Positions 7,342 to 15,125 are shown, numbered from the stretch's first letter. The stretch: DNA of 15,496 bases from CAYSIX01 sp964431205 (GCA_964431205.1 CAYSIX010000084.1:1-15496); one strand, 5' to 3'. Notes: generated from the sequence alone by a model not told the origin. Made by a program: numbers and translations.

Positions 7342-10300
7342 GCCAGACGAGGATCGACCCGGCGCTGTCGCTGGAGGCGAGCAGCCGGCCGTCGGGGCTG
7401 ACCGCCAGCGCCTCGACCGGGGTGGTGTGGCCGTGCAGCGTCAGCAGCTCGCGACCCGTGGCGAGCTGCCAGACGCCGATGAGCTTGGACCGGCCGCTGG
7501 CGAACGCGCGGCGGCTGTCCGGGCTAAGCCGTATCTGCGTGTAGCGTCGCTCGCGGCTGCCGGCGGCGTAGACCGCGAAGTCGTCGCTCCCGGGCCGCCA
7601 GCCGAAGACTCGCCCCTTGAGCGTGCCGATTACCAGCTCGTCCGCGTCACGCCAGCGCGTGAGGATGATCATCGCGTCCTGCTCGGGCCCGCGGTGCAGC
7701 AGCTCACCCGTGCTCAGGTCCCACACCCGCGGGGCCCGGTCGTCGCCGCCCGAGGCCAGGCGGGTGCTATCCGGCGAAACCCCGAGTGTCAGCACGCGGC
7801 CGCGGTGATCGCTCATCGTCGCGATCACCTCGCCGCGCTGGAGCGACCAGACACGGATTTCGCCGTCCTCCGCCGCGCTGACCAGCCGTTCGCCGTCTGG
7901 CGCCATGGCCAGGGCCTGCACGGGGGCGCGATGCTCGTCGCGCAGCTCGATCGGTCGGCGCGACGGCATCGCCCAGGCGTACACGCGCGGCCCGACCGCC
8001 GCCGCCAGCCGCGATCCGTCACCGCTGAACGCCACGGCCAGCGCCGGCGCGTCGCCGTCGGTCAGCGTCTCGGGCGCCGCGGTGTCGTCGATCGGCCACC
8101 ACCGCACGGTTCCGTCGTCCGCGGCGCTGACCAGCGCTCCGCCCCCCGGCGCAAACGCCAGCGCGTTGGGCACGTGGCCCGCCGCGGCGAATCGCAGCAC
8201 CTGCGGGTTCGGCTCCGCCGGCCAGACCCGCAGCCCCGCGCCGCCGGCCGTGATCAGGTGCGTCCCCTCGCCATCAAACATCGCCGCGTTGTCGAACCCC
8301 TCCTCGCCGCCGAGCACGCGCAGCGAGCGGCCCGTCGCCGCGTCCCACACCCGCACCGTCCCGTCCAGCGATGTCGAAACCAGTTGACTCCCATCCGCGT
8401 TGAACCGCACGGACTTGACCTCCTGCTCGTGCTCGTTCATCACCACGCGCGCCTCGCCGGTCGCCGCGTCGAGGATCGCCACCAGCCCGTGGTTGTTGCC
8501 CGTGACGAGCTCGTCGCCGGTGGGACTGAACGCCACCGCGTTGAGCATCTGGCCGGCGGCCTCGCTGAGGACGTGCGTCGGCGGCGGCGACTGCTCCAGC
8601 GACCACGCCACCAGCGCCGGCTTCTGCCCCGCGGCCACGAGCCGATCCCCCGCCGGGCCGAACGCCAACGCCTTGATCGATCCCTCCGCCCGCTCGAACT
8701 TGTGAACCCGTTGGCCGTCGTCCGTCCGCCAGACGTGCGCCACCGCGCTGCGCCCGTCGCCGCCGGCCGCCGCCAGCAGCGAACCGTCGCCGCTCAGCGC
8801 CACCGCCGCGATCAGCTTCACGCCCGTGTCCAGCTCGTGCCGCAGGGCCCCCGAACCCGTATCCCACAGCCGCACCTTCCCGTCCACCCCGCCCGACGCC
8901 GCCACCGCGCCGTCATCCGACAGCGCCACCGTCATCACCAGCGGCGCCGGCTCGTCGAACCGGTGCAGCCGTCGGCCATCGACCGGGTCCCACAAGGTCA
9001 GCCCCGTCCCCCCGGCCAGCAGCAGGCGACCGGGCGCGTCGGTCGCCGCGTCGAACACCGGCGTCCGGCCGTCGCCGATCACCCGCGCCGCCGGGTGCGC
9101 CAGCAGCCACAGCCGATGCCACTCCCAGCCACACAGGTCCGCGTCGCAGCGGTTCAGCAGCTCGCGAACCCTCGGGATCCGCCCCGCACGCAGGTCCGAG
9201 TCCGCGTCGCCGATCTGCGCCGCGTACGCCAGCCGCCGCGTCTCGTCCGCACGCTGCACCGCGAGCTGCTCGGCCATCTCTGCACGCTGGCGCAGCCCCC
9301 GCTCGCGCAGGTACCCGAACGCCACCAGCGCCATCGCCAGGACGAGCAGCAGCGCCGCCGCCGTGACCTCGCCGCGGTGCTTGCGCAGCGTGCGGCTGAG
9401 CCGGTACATCGCGCTGGGCGGGCCGGCCTCGACCGGCAGGTGATCGAGATACCGCCGCAGGTCGTCGGCCAGCGCGTCGGCGCCGCCGTACCGCCGCGTG
9501 CGGTCCTTGTCCATCGCCTTCATCGTGATCCAGTCCAGCTCGTGCCGCAGCGCCCGCGCCACCGCCCTGGCGTCGGCGCGACGCTGCCGCGCCAGCTCCG
9601 CCCGACGCGCCTCCGGCAGCGACGCCCACTTGGCGCTCGGCCGCGGCGGGTCCTGGTCCCGGATGATCCGCTGGATCTCCGGCAGGCTCACGCTCCGCAG
9701 CGTCCGGGCGTCAAACGGCAACGCCCCGGCCAGCAGCTCGTACAGCATCACCCCCAGCGAGTACACGTCCGTCCGCGTGTCCACGTCCAGACCGCTCATC
9801 TCCGCCTGCTCCGGGCTCATGTACTCCGGCGTGCCGATCATCCGACCCTGCGCCGTGAACAGCGTGTGCTCGGTCAGCCGCTGCGCCGTCGCCTTGGCCA
9901 CCCCGAAGTCGATGATCTTCGGCACCGGCTTGCCGTCCAGCACCGTCACCAGCACGTTCGACGGCTTCAGGTCCCGGTGCACGATCCCTTTCTGATGCGC
10001 GTGCTGCACCCCTCGGCACACCTGGATGAACAGCTCGATCCGCTCGGTCAGCGACAGCCCGTGCCGATCGCAGTAGTCCTGCAGCGGCACGCCGTGGATC
10101 AGCTCCATGACGAAGTACGGCCGGCCCTGCTCGGTCAGCCCCGCGTCCAGCACCTTCGCGATCGTCGGGTGCTCCATGATCGCCAGGGCCTGACGCTCGG
10201 CCTCGAACCGCGCGATCACCGTCTTCGAGTCCATCCCCGGCTTGATCACCTTCAACGCCACCCGTCGCCGCACCGGCTCGAGCTGCTCGGCGTGGTACAC

Positions 10301-10816
10301 CACCCCGAACCCCCCCTCGCCGATCACCTCCAGCACGCGGTACGGCCCGATGCGGTCCGGCACCGTCGCGCGGTGCAGCTCGTCCCACGGCCGCGTGCGA
10401 CCGTCATCCTGCCCCGCGACGTCGAACGACTTGAGCCGACGCATCACACGGTCCAGCGCCGGGGCATCGAACGACGCCGTGGGCGCTTCGGCGGCGCGAT
10501 CGGCCGAGTCGGCGGGCCCTACGGGCTCGTTCGTCGGCGCGTCGTCAGCGGCCGTGTCGCCCCCGCCGCCGCCCTCGTCGCCGCGCGTCTGGGGACGCGC
10601 ATCGCCCAGCGTCACCGCCTCCGCCAGCCGACGCAGCGTCACCTGGCACACCTCGCAGCGGTCGATGTGCTCGCACAGCTCGGCCTCCTGCGACTCGGGC
10701 AGCCGCCCGGCCAGCAACGCCTCGATCCGACGCGCGTGCAGGCACGCCGGCGTCCCCGACGTCCAAGACGCCCGGGACGCCGATCGCTCATTCGCGGCCG
10801 TTGGCTCGTTCTTCAT
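7325..10816 (-). CDS. Membrane Ser/Thr protein kinase with N-terminal zinc motif and C-terminal WD40 propellers
   Basis: This 1163-aa protein has, in order: a zinc-finger-like motif of anti-sigma type at residues 24-65 (C48, H50, C54, C57 in HxxxCxxC); a flexible Gly/Asp/Ala linker; a Hanks-type kinase domain at about 157-460 with glycine loop GEGGFGVVY (166-174), VALK Lys189, HRDLKPSN (280-287), DFG (303-305) and SPEQ (334-337), all catalytic residues present; one transmembrane helix (about 484-503); a linker with LCGWEWHRLW (561-570), common in planctomycete kinases; and about 14 WD40 blades to the end, enough for two seven-bladed propellers. The kinase should face the cytoplasm with the propellers outside the inner membrane. 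ATG 10816 is preceded by GGTGA at about 9 nt and a good promoter. Substrates are unknown; the zinc motif suggests, without proof, a link to a sigma factor. Confidence 0.93.
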   Translation of the reverse strand: MKNEPTAANERSASRASWTSGTPACLHARRIEALLAGRLPESQEAELCEHIDRCEVCQVTLRRLAEAVTLGDARPQTRGDEGGGGGDTAADDAPTNEPVGPADSADRAAEAPTASFDAPALDRVMRRLKSFDVAGQDDGRTRPWDELHRATVPDRIGPYRVLEVIGEGGFGVVYHAEQLEPVRRRVALKVIKPGMDSKTVIARFEAERQALAIMEHPTIAKVLDAGLTEQGRPYFVMELIHGVPLQDYCDRHGLSLTERIELFIQVCRGVQHAHQKGIVHRDLKPSNVLVTVLDGKPVPKIIDFGVAKATAQRLTEHTLFTAQGRMIGTPEYMSPEQAEMSGLDVDTRTDVYSLGVMLYELLAGALPFDARTLRSVSLPEIQRIIRDQDPPRPSAKWASLPEARRAELARQRRADARAVARALRHELDWITMKAMDKDRTRRYGGADALADDLRRYLDHLPVEAGPPSAMYRLSRTLRKHRGEVTAAALLLVLAMALVAFGYLRERGLRQRAEMAEQLAVQRADETRRLAYAAQIGDADSDLRAGRIPRVRELLNRCDADLCGWEWHRLWLLAHPAARVIGDGRTPVFDAATDAPGRLLLAGGTGLTLWDPVDGRRLHRFDEPAPLVMTVALSDDGAVAASGGVDGKVRLWDTGSGALRHELDTGVKLIAAVALSGDGSLLAAAGGDGRSAVAHVWRTDDGQRVHKFERAEGSIKALAFGPAGDRLVAAGQKPALVAWSLEQSPPPTHVLSEAAGQMLNAVAFSPTGDELVTGNNHGLVAILDAATGEARVVMNEHEQEVKSVRFNADGSQLVSTSLDGTVRVWDAATGRSLRVLGGEEGFDNAAMFDGEGTHLITAGGAGLRVWPAEPNPQVLRFAAAGHVPNALAFAPGGGALVSAADDGTVRWWPIDDTAAPETLTDGDAPALAVAFSGDGSRLAAAVGPRVYAWAMPSRRPIELRDEHRAPVQALAMAPDGERLVSAAEDGEIRVWSLQRGEVIATMSDHRGRVLTLGVSPDSTRLASGGDDRAPRVWDLSTGELLHRGPEQDAMIILTRWRDADELVIGTLKGRVFGWRPGSDDFAVYAAGSRERRYTQIRLSPDSRRAFASGRSKLIGVWQLATGRELLTLHGHTTPVEALAVSPDGRLLASSDSAGSILVWLSGRR

Positions 10817-10852
10817 CGCGGCCGTTCACCCCAGACGTGCCGAACCCGGCTC

Positions 10853-10880
10853 ATTCTACGCCGATGAGCCCCGGCCCCAA
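10853..10880 (-). promoter_or_regulatory. Probable housekeeping promoter of the kinase gene
   Basis: On the minus strand TTGGGG (10880-10875), a 16-nt spacer and TAGAAT (10858-10853) precede the kinase ATG. The predicted start near 10846 gives a 30-nt leader holding GGTGA. The hexamers match those of the yebC promoter exactly. Confidence 0.55.
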
Positions 10881-10926
10881 CCGCGCCGCGCTTGACGCGC
10901 CCGCCGCGGCGCGGCAGCGTCTGGCC

Positions 10927-11931
10927 ATGCGCGCCATGGTCCTCGATTCCACCGCCGACATCGACACCGCCCCGCTGACCCTCCGCGACGTGCCCGAGCC
11001 CGAGCCGGCCGAGGGCGAGGTCCGCCTCCGCGTTACCGCCTGCGCCGTCTGTCGCACCGACCTGCACATCATCGAGGGCGACCTGCCCGAGGCCAAACGC
11101 CCGGTCATCCCCGGTCACCAGATCGTCGGCCGGATCGATCGCCTCGGGCCCGGCTGCACCCGCCTGCACGAGGGCCAGCGCGTCGGCGTCGCCTGGCTCC
11201 GCGGCACCGACGGCTCCTGCCGCTTCTGCCAGCGCGGCCGTGAAAACCTCTGCCCCGACGCCCGCTTCACCGGCTACCACGCCGACGGCGGCTACGCCGA
11301 GCTCGCCCTCGCCCCCGAGGCCTTCGCCTACGAGCTGCCCGAGGCCTTCGAGGACGCCACCGTCTCGCCCCTGCTCTGCGCCGGGCTCATCGGCTACCGC
11401 GCCCTGCAACGCGCGGATGTGCCCGACGGCGGCCGGCTGCTGCTGGTCGGCTTCGGGTCGTCCGCCCACGTGGTCATCCAGCTCGCGGTCCACCGCGGGC
11501 ACGAGGTGTACGTGTTGAGCCGGACCGAGAGCCACCGCGAGCACGCCCGGCGGATCGGCGCCGTCTGGGCCGGCCGGGACGCCTCCGAGCTGCCCGAGCC
11601 GATGGACAGCGCGATCCTGTTCGCGCCCGTCGGTCGGCTGGTCCCGCCCGTGCTCGAGTCGCTGGACCGCGGCGGGACGCTCTCGATCGCCGGCATCCAC
11701 CTCAGCGACGTCCCGCCGCTGACCTATCAAAAGCACCTGTTCTACGAGAAGCAGGTGCGGTCGGTCACGGCCAACACCCGCGACGACGCCCGCGCCCTGC
11801 TCGCCGAGGCCGCCGACGCCGGCGTCCACCCCTCCATCACCACCTACCCGCTCGATCAGGCGAACCGCGCTCTGCAGGACATGAAACACAGCCGCATCGA
11901 CGGCACGGGCGTGCTGCTTCTGGATCGATGA
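10927..11931 (+). CDS. Zinc-dependent alcohol dehydrogenase family protein (medium-chain, TIGR02822-like)
   Basis: This 334-aa medium-chain dehydrogenase should oxidise an alcohol or reduce an aldehyde with NAD(P) in the cytoplasm; the substrate cannot be read from the sequence. Catalytic zinc ligands are C42 (CAVCRTDLHI), H64 (PGHQIVG) and probably C151 (PLLCAGLIGY). The cofactor domain has GFGSSAH (175-181), a variant of the usual GxGxxG. The structural zinc loop should have four cysteines at 95, 98, 101 and 109, but position 95 is Asp (GTDGSCRFCQRGRENLC). ATG 10927 was chosen because family members begin MKAMVL-like (here MRAMVLD); ATG 10936 is three codons on, and the in-frame ATG 10864 and a start at 10801 give non-homologous N-termini, the latter running into the kinase gene. 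No ribosome site is obvious. The gene is divergent from the kinase and ends 64 bp before the facing coiled-coil gene. Confidence 0.88.
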   Translation: MRAMVLDSTADIDTAPLTLRDVPEPEPAEGEVRLRVTACAVCRTDLHIIEGDLPEAKRPVIPGHQIVGRIDRLGPGCTRLHEGQRVGVAWLRGTDGSCRFCQRGRENLCPDARFTGYHADGGYAELALAPEAFAYELPEAFEDATVSPLLCAGLIGYRALQRADVPDGGRLLLVGFGSSAHVVIQLAVHRGHEVYVLSRTESHREHARRIGAVWAGRDASELPEPMDSAILFAPVGRLVPPVLESLDRGGTLSIAGIHLSDVPPLTYQKHLFYEKQVRSVTANTRDDARALLAEAADAGVHPSITTYPLDQANRALQDMKHSRIDGTGVLLLDR

Positions 11932-11995
11932 TCACGCCGCGGGCGCCCCATCAAGCTGAACCATGTTTTGTGGCCGGCCTGCGCGTGAACGCGAC

Positions 11996-13216
11996 TCACG
12001 GCGTGCCTTGCTCCGAGTCGGCGTCGTCCGGTCCCTCGGACGCGGCTTCGGCCGGCGCCGAGGCGGCTTCGGCTTTCGGCGTCGCCACGGGCTCGACCGG
12101 TGCATCACTCGTCGAGCCATCCGTCTCGAAAGCCGACAGCAGCGCCTCGCCCGCCACCTCGCCGGTCAGCGGGCCGGTCAAGGCGCGATCCCCGTTCGCC
12201 AGCAGGTCGAACAGCGAGAACGGCGCCGCCTGTGCCTCGCCCGACGCGGTCAGCGACAGGTCGCCGCTGGTGACGCCTTCGCTCATCGGCGCGTCGCCGT
12301 CCGGTGCGAACGCGGGCGCCGCGGGCAGCGTGAAGCTCATGCCGGCCCGCTCGATCCCGCCCGGTCGCGTCCGCTCGGCGCTGGCCGTCGCCGCGTCGCC
12401 GCTCGGCTCCGCCGCTCGCGGCGTGGGCGTGGGCGTGGGCGTGGGCGCGGCCTGCGGCGCGTCGTTCACGGGCGTCGTCGCCGCCGGCGTCCGCGGCGTC
12501 GTCGCCCCCGCGTCCGCCACCGTCCCCGCACGACCGCCGACCATCACCGCCACGTACCCCGCCACCGCCAACGCCGCCAACGCCAGCGACCAGCTCACCG
12601 CCGACATCGCCGTCGCGTGCTTTTGGCTCCGCCGAAACAGCTCCGTCGTCCGGCTCTCGTTCGCCGCCGTCTGTTCGGCGATCCGGTTCACCGCGTCCAC
12701 GTTCGCCCGGCTCGCGTCGGTCATCCGACCCATCGTCTCGCTCAATCCGCCCAGCGAGTCCATCAACGCGTCGCTCGACTGGCGGTTCGCCTGCATCTGA
12801 TCGTGCATCTGACCGATCGCCGCCTGCTGATGGCTCGTCGCCGTCGCCAGCTCGCTCAGCGCCGTGCCCAGCCGCTGGGTCGACTCGCTCTGGCCCTGGA
12901 TCTGCCCGTGGATCGCCTCCAGCGTCCGCGTCTGGTGCCGCGTCAGCTCCGGCAGCGACCGCAACGCCTCGGGCAGACCCTCCATCAGGTCCAGCAGCCG
13001 CTGCGAACGCTGCGCCTGCTCGTCCATGTGCCGACGCAACGCCTGAACGGTGTCCAGCATCTCGTTGTAGCCCCGCTTCAGCTCCGCGCCCGTCGTCTCC
13101 CGGCCCGACCGCGGGCTGACTTCCACCGCCGTCGCCGTGGCCGTCCCCCCGCCGTCGCCACCGCTCGTCCGCTGCTTCTGAAACATCCGTGCCAGCTTTT
13201 GCTTCAACGTCGCCAT
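11996..13216 (-). CDS. Coiled-coil single-pass membrane protein of unknown function
   Basis: I do not recognise a named family for this 406-aa protein. After a short basic N-terminus (MATLKQKLARMFQKQ) residues about 45-200 are a Gln/Glu/Arg/Ser-rich, strongly helical coiled-coil region (YNEMLDTVQALRRHMDEQ, TRTLEAIHGQIQGQSES, ANVDAVNRIAEQTAANES) that resembles the signalling helices of chemotaxis-type receptors, without a clear hairpin-tip motif. A hydrophobic helix (about 207-227, SWSLALAALAVAGYVAVMVGG) is followed by an Ala/Thr/Pro-rich linker with a (Thr-Pro) run and an acidic, low-complexity C-terminus. With no signal peptide the coiled coil is probably cytoplasmic and the tail outside. 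ATG 13216 was chosen because GGGAGAG lies 6 nt upstream; an in-frame ATG at 13264 would add 16 residues. Transcription would come from the repeat-rich stretch upstream. Confidence 0.75.
   Translation of the reverse strand: MATLKQKLARMFQKQRTSGGDGGGTATATAVEVSPRSGRETTGAELKRGYNEMLDTVQALRRHMDEQAQRSQRLLDLMEGLPEALRSLPELTRHQTRTLEAIHGQIQGQSESTQRLGTALSELATATSHQQAAIGQMHDQMQANRQSSDALMDSLGGLSETMGRMTDASRANVDAVNRIAEQTAANESRTTELFRRSQKHATAMSAVSWSLALAALAVAGYVAVMVGGRAGTVADAGATTPRTPAATTPVNDAPQAAPTPTPTPTPRAAEPSGDAATASAERTRPGGIERAGMSFTLPAAPAFAPDGDAPMSEGVTSGDLSLTASGEAQAAPFSLFDLLANGDRALTGPLTGEVAGEALLSAFETDGSTSDAPVEPVATPKAEAASAPAEAASEGPDDADSEQGTP
12423..12446 (+). repeat. Hexanucleotide tandem repeat (GTGGGC x4) inside the coiled-coil gene
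   Basis: Four perfect GTGGGC units encode, on the minus strand, the Thr-Pro run of the extracytoplasmic linker. Six-bp units preserve the frame, so changes in copy number would alter linker length by two residues each. Confidence 0.85.
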
Positions 13217-13397
13217 GACCTGCTCTCCCGTGTTCAATGCCCTGAACCACGGCGGCAACCGCATCCGCCGCGCATTGGGTTACTTCGACCATTCAGGTCC
13301 GAGAACATGAACCGCCCCGCCCGCGGACCCCGAACGCCCCGCGCCGGTGACGAGTCCGCGAGCCGCCTGCGCGGGGGTATCCTCCCCACCGGCCCGC

Positions 13398-13442
13398 AAA
13401 CTGGTCTGGAACTGGTCCGGTTCTGGTCGGGAAACTGGTCTG
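13398..13442. repeat. Four 11-bp phased direct repeats (core CTGGTC)
   Basis: CTGGTC occurs at 13401-13406, 13412-13417, 13423-13428 and 13435-13440, spaced 11, 11 and 12 bp. The extended units are AAACTGGTCTG, GAACTGGTCCG, GTTCTGGTCGG and AAACTGGTCTG, the first and last identical. An inverted core GACCAG lies at 13470-13475. Near-helical spacing places the cores on about one face of DNA, as at sites for winged-helix regulators. The array lies about 180-225 bp upstream of the coiled-coil gene's ATG. Confidence 0.8.
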
Positions 13443-13540
13443 CTTTGCGCGGCGCGCTCGTCCAAACGTGACCAGTCGCGGACCGGCCCGGAGGTCGAGT
13501 GGTCGAGTGTTCGTGTCCAGCTTCCATCTCCCGTCTCCTC

Positions 13541-13569
13541 CGCTCCTGATTCCTGACTCCTCCTTTCTG
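13541..13569 (-). repeat. Degenerate heptanucleotide repeat (CAGGRNT-like on the minus strand)
   Basis: On the minus strand the units run CAGAAAG, GAGGAGT, CAGGAAT, CAGGAGC with a strict 7-nt period. The consensus matches the heptad repeat at 15126-15156, in the opposite orientation. Confidence 0.5.
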
Positions 13570-13735
13570 CCCTTGGCTGAACCGGCGGGTCCGTGCGCGC
13601 GCGGGCGGCCGAATCACGCCGATTCACCCGGACGTCCCGCCGGAATCGACGCGGCAAGTCCGCGCGCCGATCGGTCATCGCCGAAGCGCCGCGACGATAC
13701 GCTGCCCTTGCTCGCGCAACCGGGCCGGCCTCGAA

Positions 13736-13760
13736 CTCCCTCTCCCAGACAGAGAGGGAG
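13736..13760. repeat. Perfect 9-bp inverted repeat (hairpin)
   Basis: CTCCCTCTC (13736-13744) pairs with GAGAGGGAG (13752-13760) across a 7-nt loop. It sits about 110 nt downstream of the stop of the phosphoglycerate mutase homologue. There is no T-run on either strand, so a Rho-independent terminator is not well supported; a dispersed intergenic palindrome or an RNA 3' end stabiliser is as likely. Confidence 0.6.
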
Positions 13761-13871
13761 CAGACTTACGTCGAAGGCCATCGACGCGGAATCTGTAGAA
13801 AGAGGAGGCGGCGTGGGTATGCCGTGTGCCGATCGTGCGCAAGTAGACACGGCGGTGTGTGCCGCTGGGGG

Positions 13872-15119
13872 TCAGGCGGTGCCGGTCAGGCCGGAGTGGA
13901 GGAAGTACTCCATCAGCTCGTGGCCGTGCTCGATGTGCAGGTCAGACTCGTTGGCGTTGGCCTCGGAGAAGGGGCGTTCGAGGACGGAGCGGACGCGGCG
14001 GCCGGCCATGACGAAGGGGACGGGGGTGGGGTCGTGCTTTCGGGTCTGGACGCGGGTGTAGTGGTCGGGCAGCAGGAGCAGGCGCCAGTCGGGCCCGCGG
14101 GACTCGAGCGCGTCGAGGATGGGGCCGGTGACGTGGCGGTCGATGGCCTCGATGGCGGCGACCTTGGTGGGGGCGTCGGCGGCGTGGGCGGCCTCGTCGG
14201 GTGCCTCGACGTGGACGCAGACGAGGTCGTAGTCGTCGAGGGCGGCGACGGCGTAGCGGCCGGTGGCGGGGTAGTCGTTGTCGTGGTAACTGGTTTGGCC
14301 GGGCACGTCGAGCCGGTCCCAGCCGATGAAGGCGGCGATGCCGGCGAGCAGGTCGACGGCGGTGATCATCGCGCCGCGCAGGCCGAAGCGCTCGACGAAC
14401 GGTGGCATGATCGGGCGGGTGCCCTGGCCCCAGGGCCACAGGTGCGTGGCGGGCAGCTCGCCCATCTCGCGTCGGGTGAGGTTGACCTCGTGTTCGGCGA
14501 AGAGGGCCTCGCTTTCGGCGATGAGCCGGTGCAGCAGCTCAGCGTGCTCGCCGCCGACGGGCAGGTGCTTGCGGATCGGCTCGCCGGGGATGTCGTGCGG
14601 CGGGGTGGTGGCCAGCTCGGACCAGTCGCGCCCGGGGGTGTGACCGGGGGTGTCGGCGTCGCGGTTCGAGCTGTCGACGAGGATGTTGCGGTAGCTGACG
14701 CCGGGGTAGAGCGTCATGCCGGGCAGGTCGACGGCGGAGGCGAAGTCGGTCAGGAGCGAGCGGCCCTCCTGGCTGGAGATGTGTCCGGCCGAGTGGTCCT
14801 GCATGAGCCCGTCGATGACGGTGACGAGGTTGACGCGGAAGACCCAGTCGGCGGGGTGCAGGTCGATGCCCAGCGCGGCGGCTTCGAGCGGGGCGCGGCC
14901 GCGGTGGTAACGGGTCGGGTCGTAGCCGAGCAGGGACATCGAGCAGACGTCGCTGCCGCAGGGCATGCCCGGCGGGGTGGTGGCGACGGTGCCCTGTCGG
15001 CCCTCGCGACCGAGCCGGTCCATGTGCGGGGTGTGGGCGGCCTCGAACGGCGTCTTGCCGTCGAGTTGCTCGAGCGGGTAGTCGGCCGCGCCGTCGGGGA
15101 TGATGATGACGTACTTCAT
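13872..15119 (-). CDS. Cofactor-independent phosphoglycerate mutase, archaeal ApgM type (or related phosphotransferase)
   Basis: This 415-aa protein belongs to the alkaline-phosphatase superfamily, archaeal-type phosphoglycerate mutase branch, normally about 400 aa. It would interconvert 3- and 2-phosphoglycerate in glycolysis using two divalent metals. Visible sites are D9 in IIIPDGAAD, the nucleophile S56 in PCGSDVCSMSLLGYDP, GRAPLEAAALGI (74-85), D308 and H312 in VEAPDEAAHA, D352-H353 in LLPDHYT, and H362 in RKHDPTPVPFV, all placed as in the family. Bacterial members have also been proposed to act as homoserine kinases; no threonine-pathway gene is beside it, so the context does not decide. 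ATG 15119 was chosen because it begins MKYVIIIPDG; a TTG two codons earlier is less likely. There is no Shine-Dalgarno: the leader is the heptad repeat. The four-helix gene lies 33 bp upstream on the same strand. Confidence 0.88.
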   Translation of the reverse strand: MKYVIIIPDGAADYPLEQLDGKTPFEAAHTPHMDRLGREGRQGTVATTPPGMPCGSDVCSMSLLGYDPTRYHRGRAPLEAAALGIDLHPADWVFRVNLVTVIDGLMQDHSAGHISSQEGRSLLTDFASAVDLPGMTLYPGVSYRNILVDSSNRDADTPGHTPGRDWSELATTPPHDIPGEPIRKHLPVGGEHAELLHRLIAESEALFAEHEVNLTRREMGELPATHLWPWGQGTRPIMPPFVERFGLRGAMITAVDLLAGIAAFIGWDRLDVPGQTSYHDNDYPATGRYAVAALDDYDLVCVHVEAPDEAAHAADAPTKVAAIEAIDRHVTGPILDALESRGPDWRLLLLPDHYTRVQTRKHDPTPVPFVMAGRRVRSVLERPFSEANANESDLHIEHGHELMEYFLHSGLTGTA

Positions 15120-15125
15120 GAACAA

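Larger units (their letters stand above)
13217..13871. other. 655-bp stretch without a convincing gene, rich in short repeats
   Basis: No ORF here shows homology-like sequence or a credible ribosome site plus start, and the open frames on both strands are Arg/Pro/Ser-rich shadows. The region holds, in order, a set of 11-bp phased direct repeats (13398-13442) with an inverted copy (13470-13475), an 8-bp tandem repeat GGTCGAGT (13493-13508), heptad repeats (about 13541-13569), and a 9-bp hairpin (13736-13760). It should contain the promoter of the coiled-coil gene and the transcript end of the phosphoglycerate mutase homologue. Confidence 0.6.

Noticed and set aside
7313..10867. A 1184-codon open frame on the plus strand fully antisense to the kinase gene
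   Set aside because: It is Arg/Pro/His-rich, has no domain, and mirrors the GC-rich codon pattern of the kinase, whose frame contains unmistakable motifs. Long antisense frames are common at this GC.
10892..10920. TTGACG followed 17 nt later by CAGCGT as an alcohol dehydrogenase promoter
   Set aside because: The -10 is poor and would leave only a few nucleotides before the ATG.
13398..13442. CRISPR array
   Set aside because: The units are only 11 bp with no separate spacers; the pattern fits a binding-site array instead.
11963..13471. A 502-codon plus-strand frame over the coiled-coil gene
   Set aside because: Very Arg-rich composition without recognisable sequence; the opposite strand has a ribosome site, a membrane helix and a coiled coil.
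13724..13745. tRNA T-arm-like sequence
   Set aside because: The TCGAA motif is present, but no matching acceptor stem, anticodon arm or CCA end could be formed around it.
13736..13760. Rho-independent terminator
   Set aside because: A stem is present but no T-run follows on either strand.
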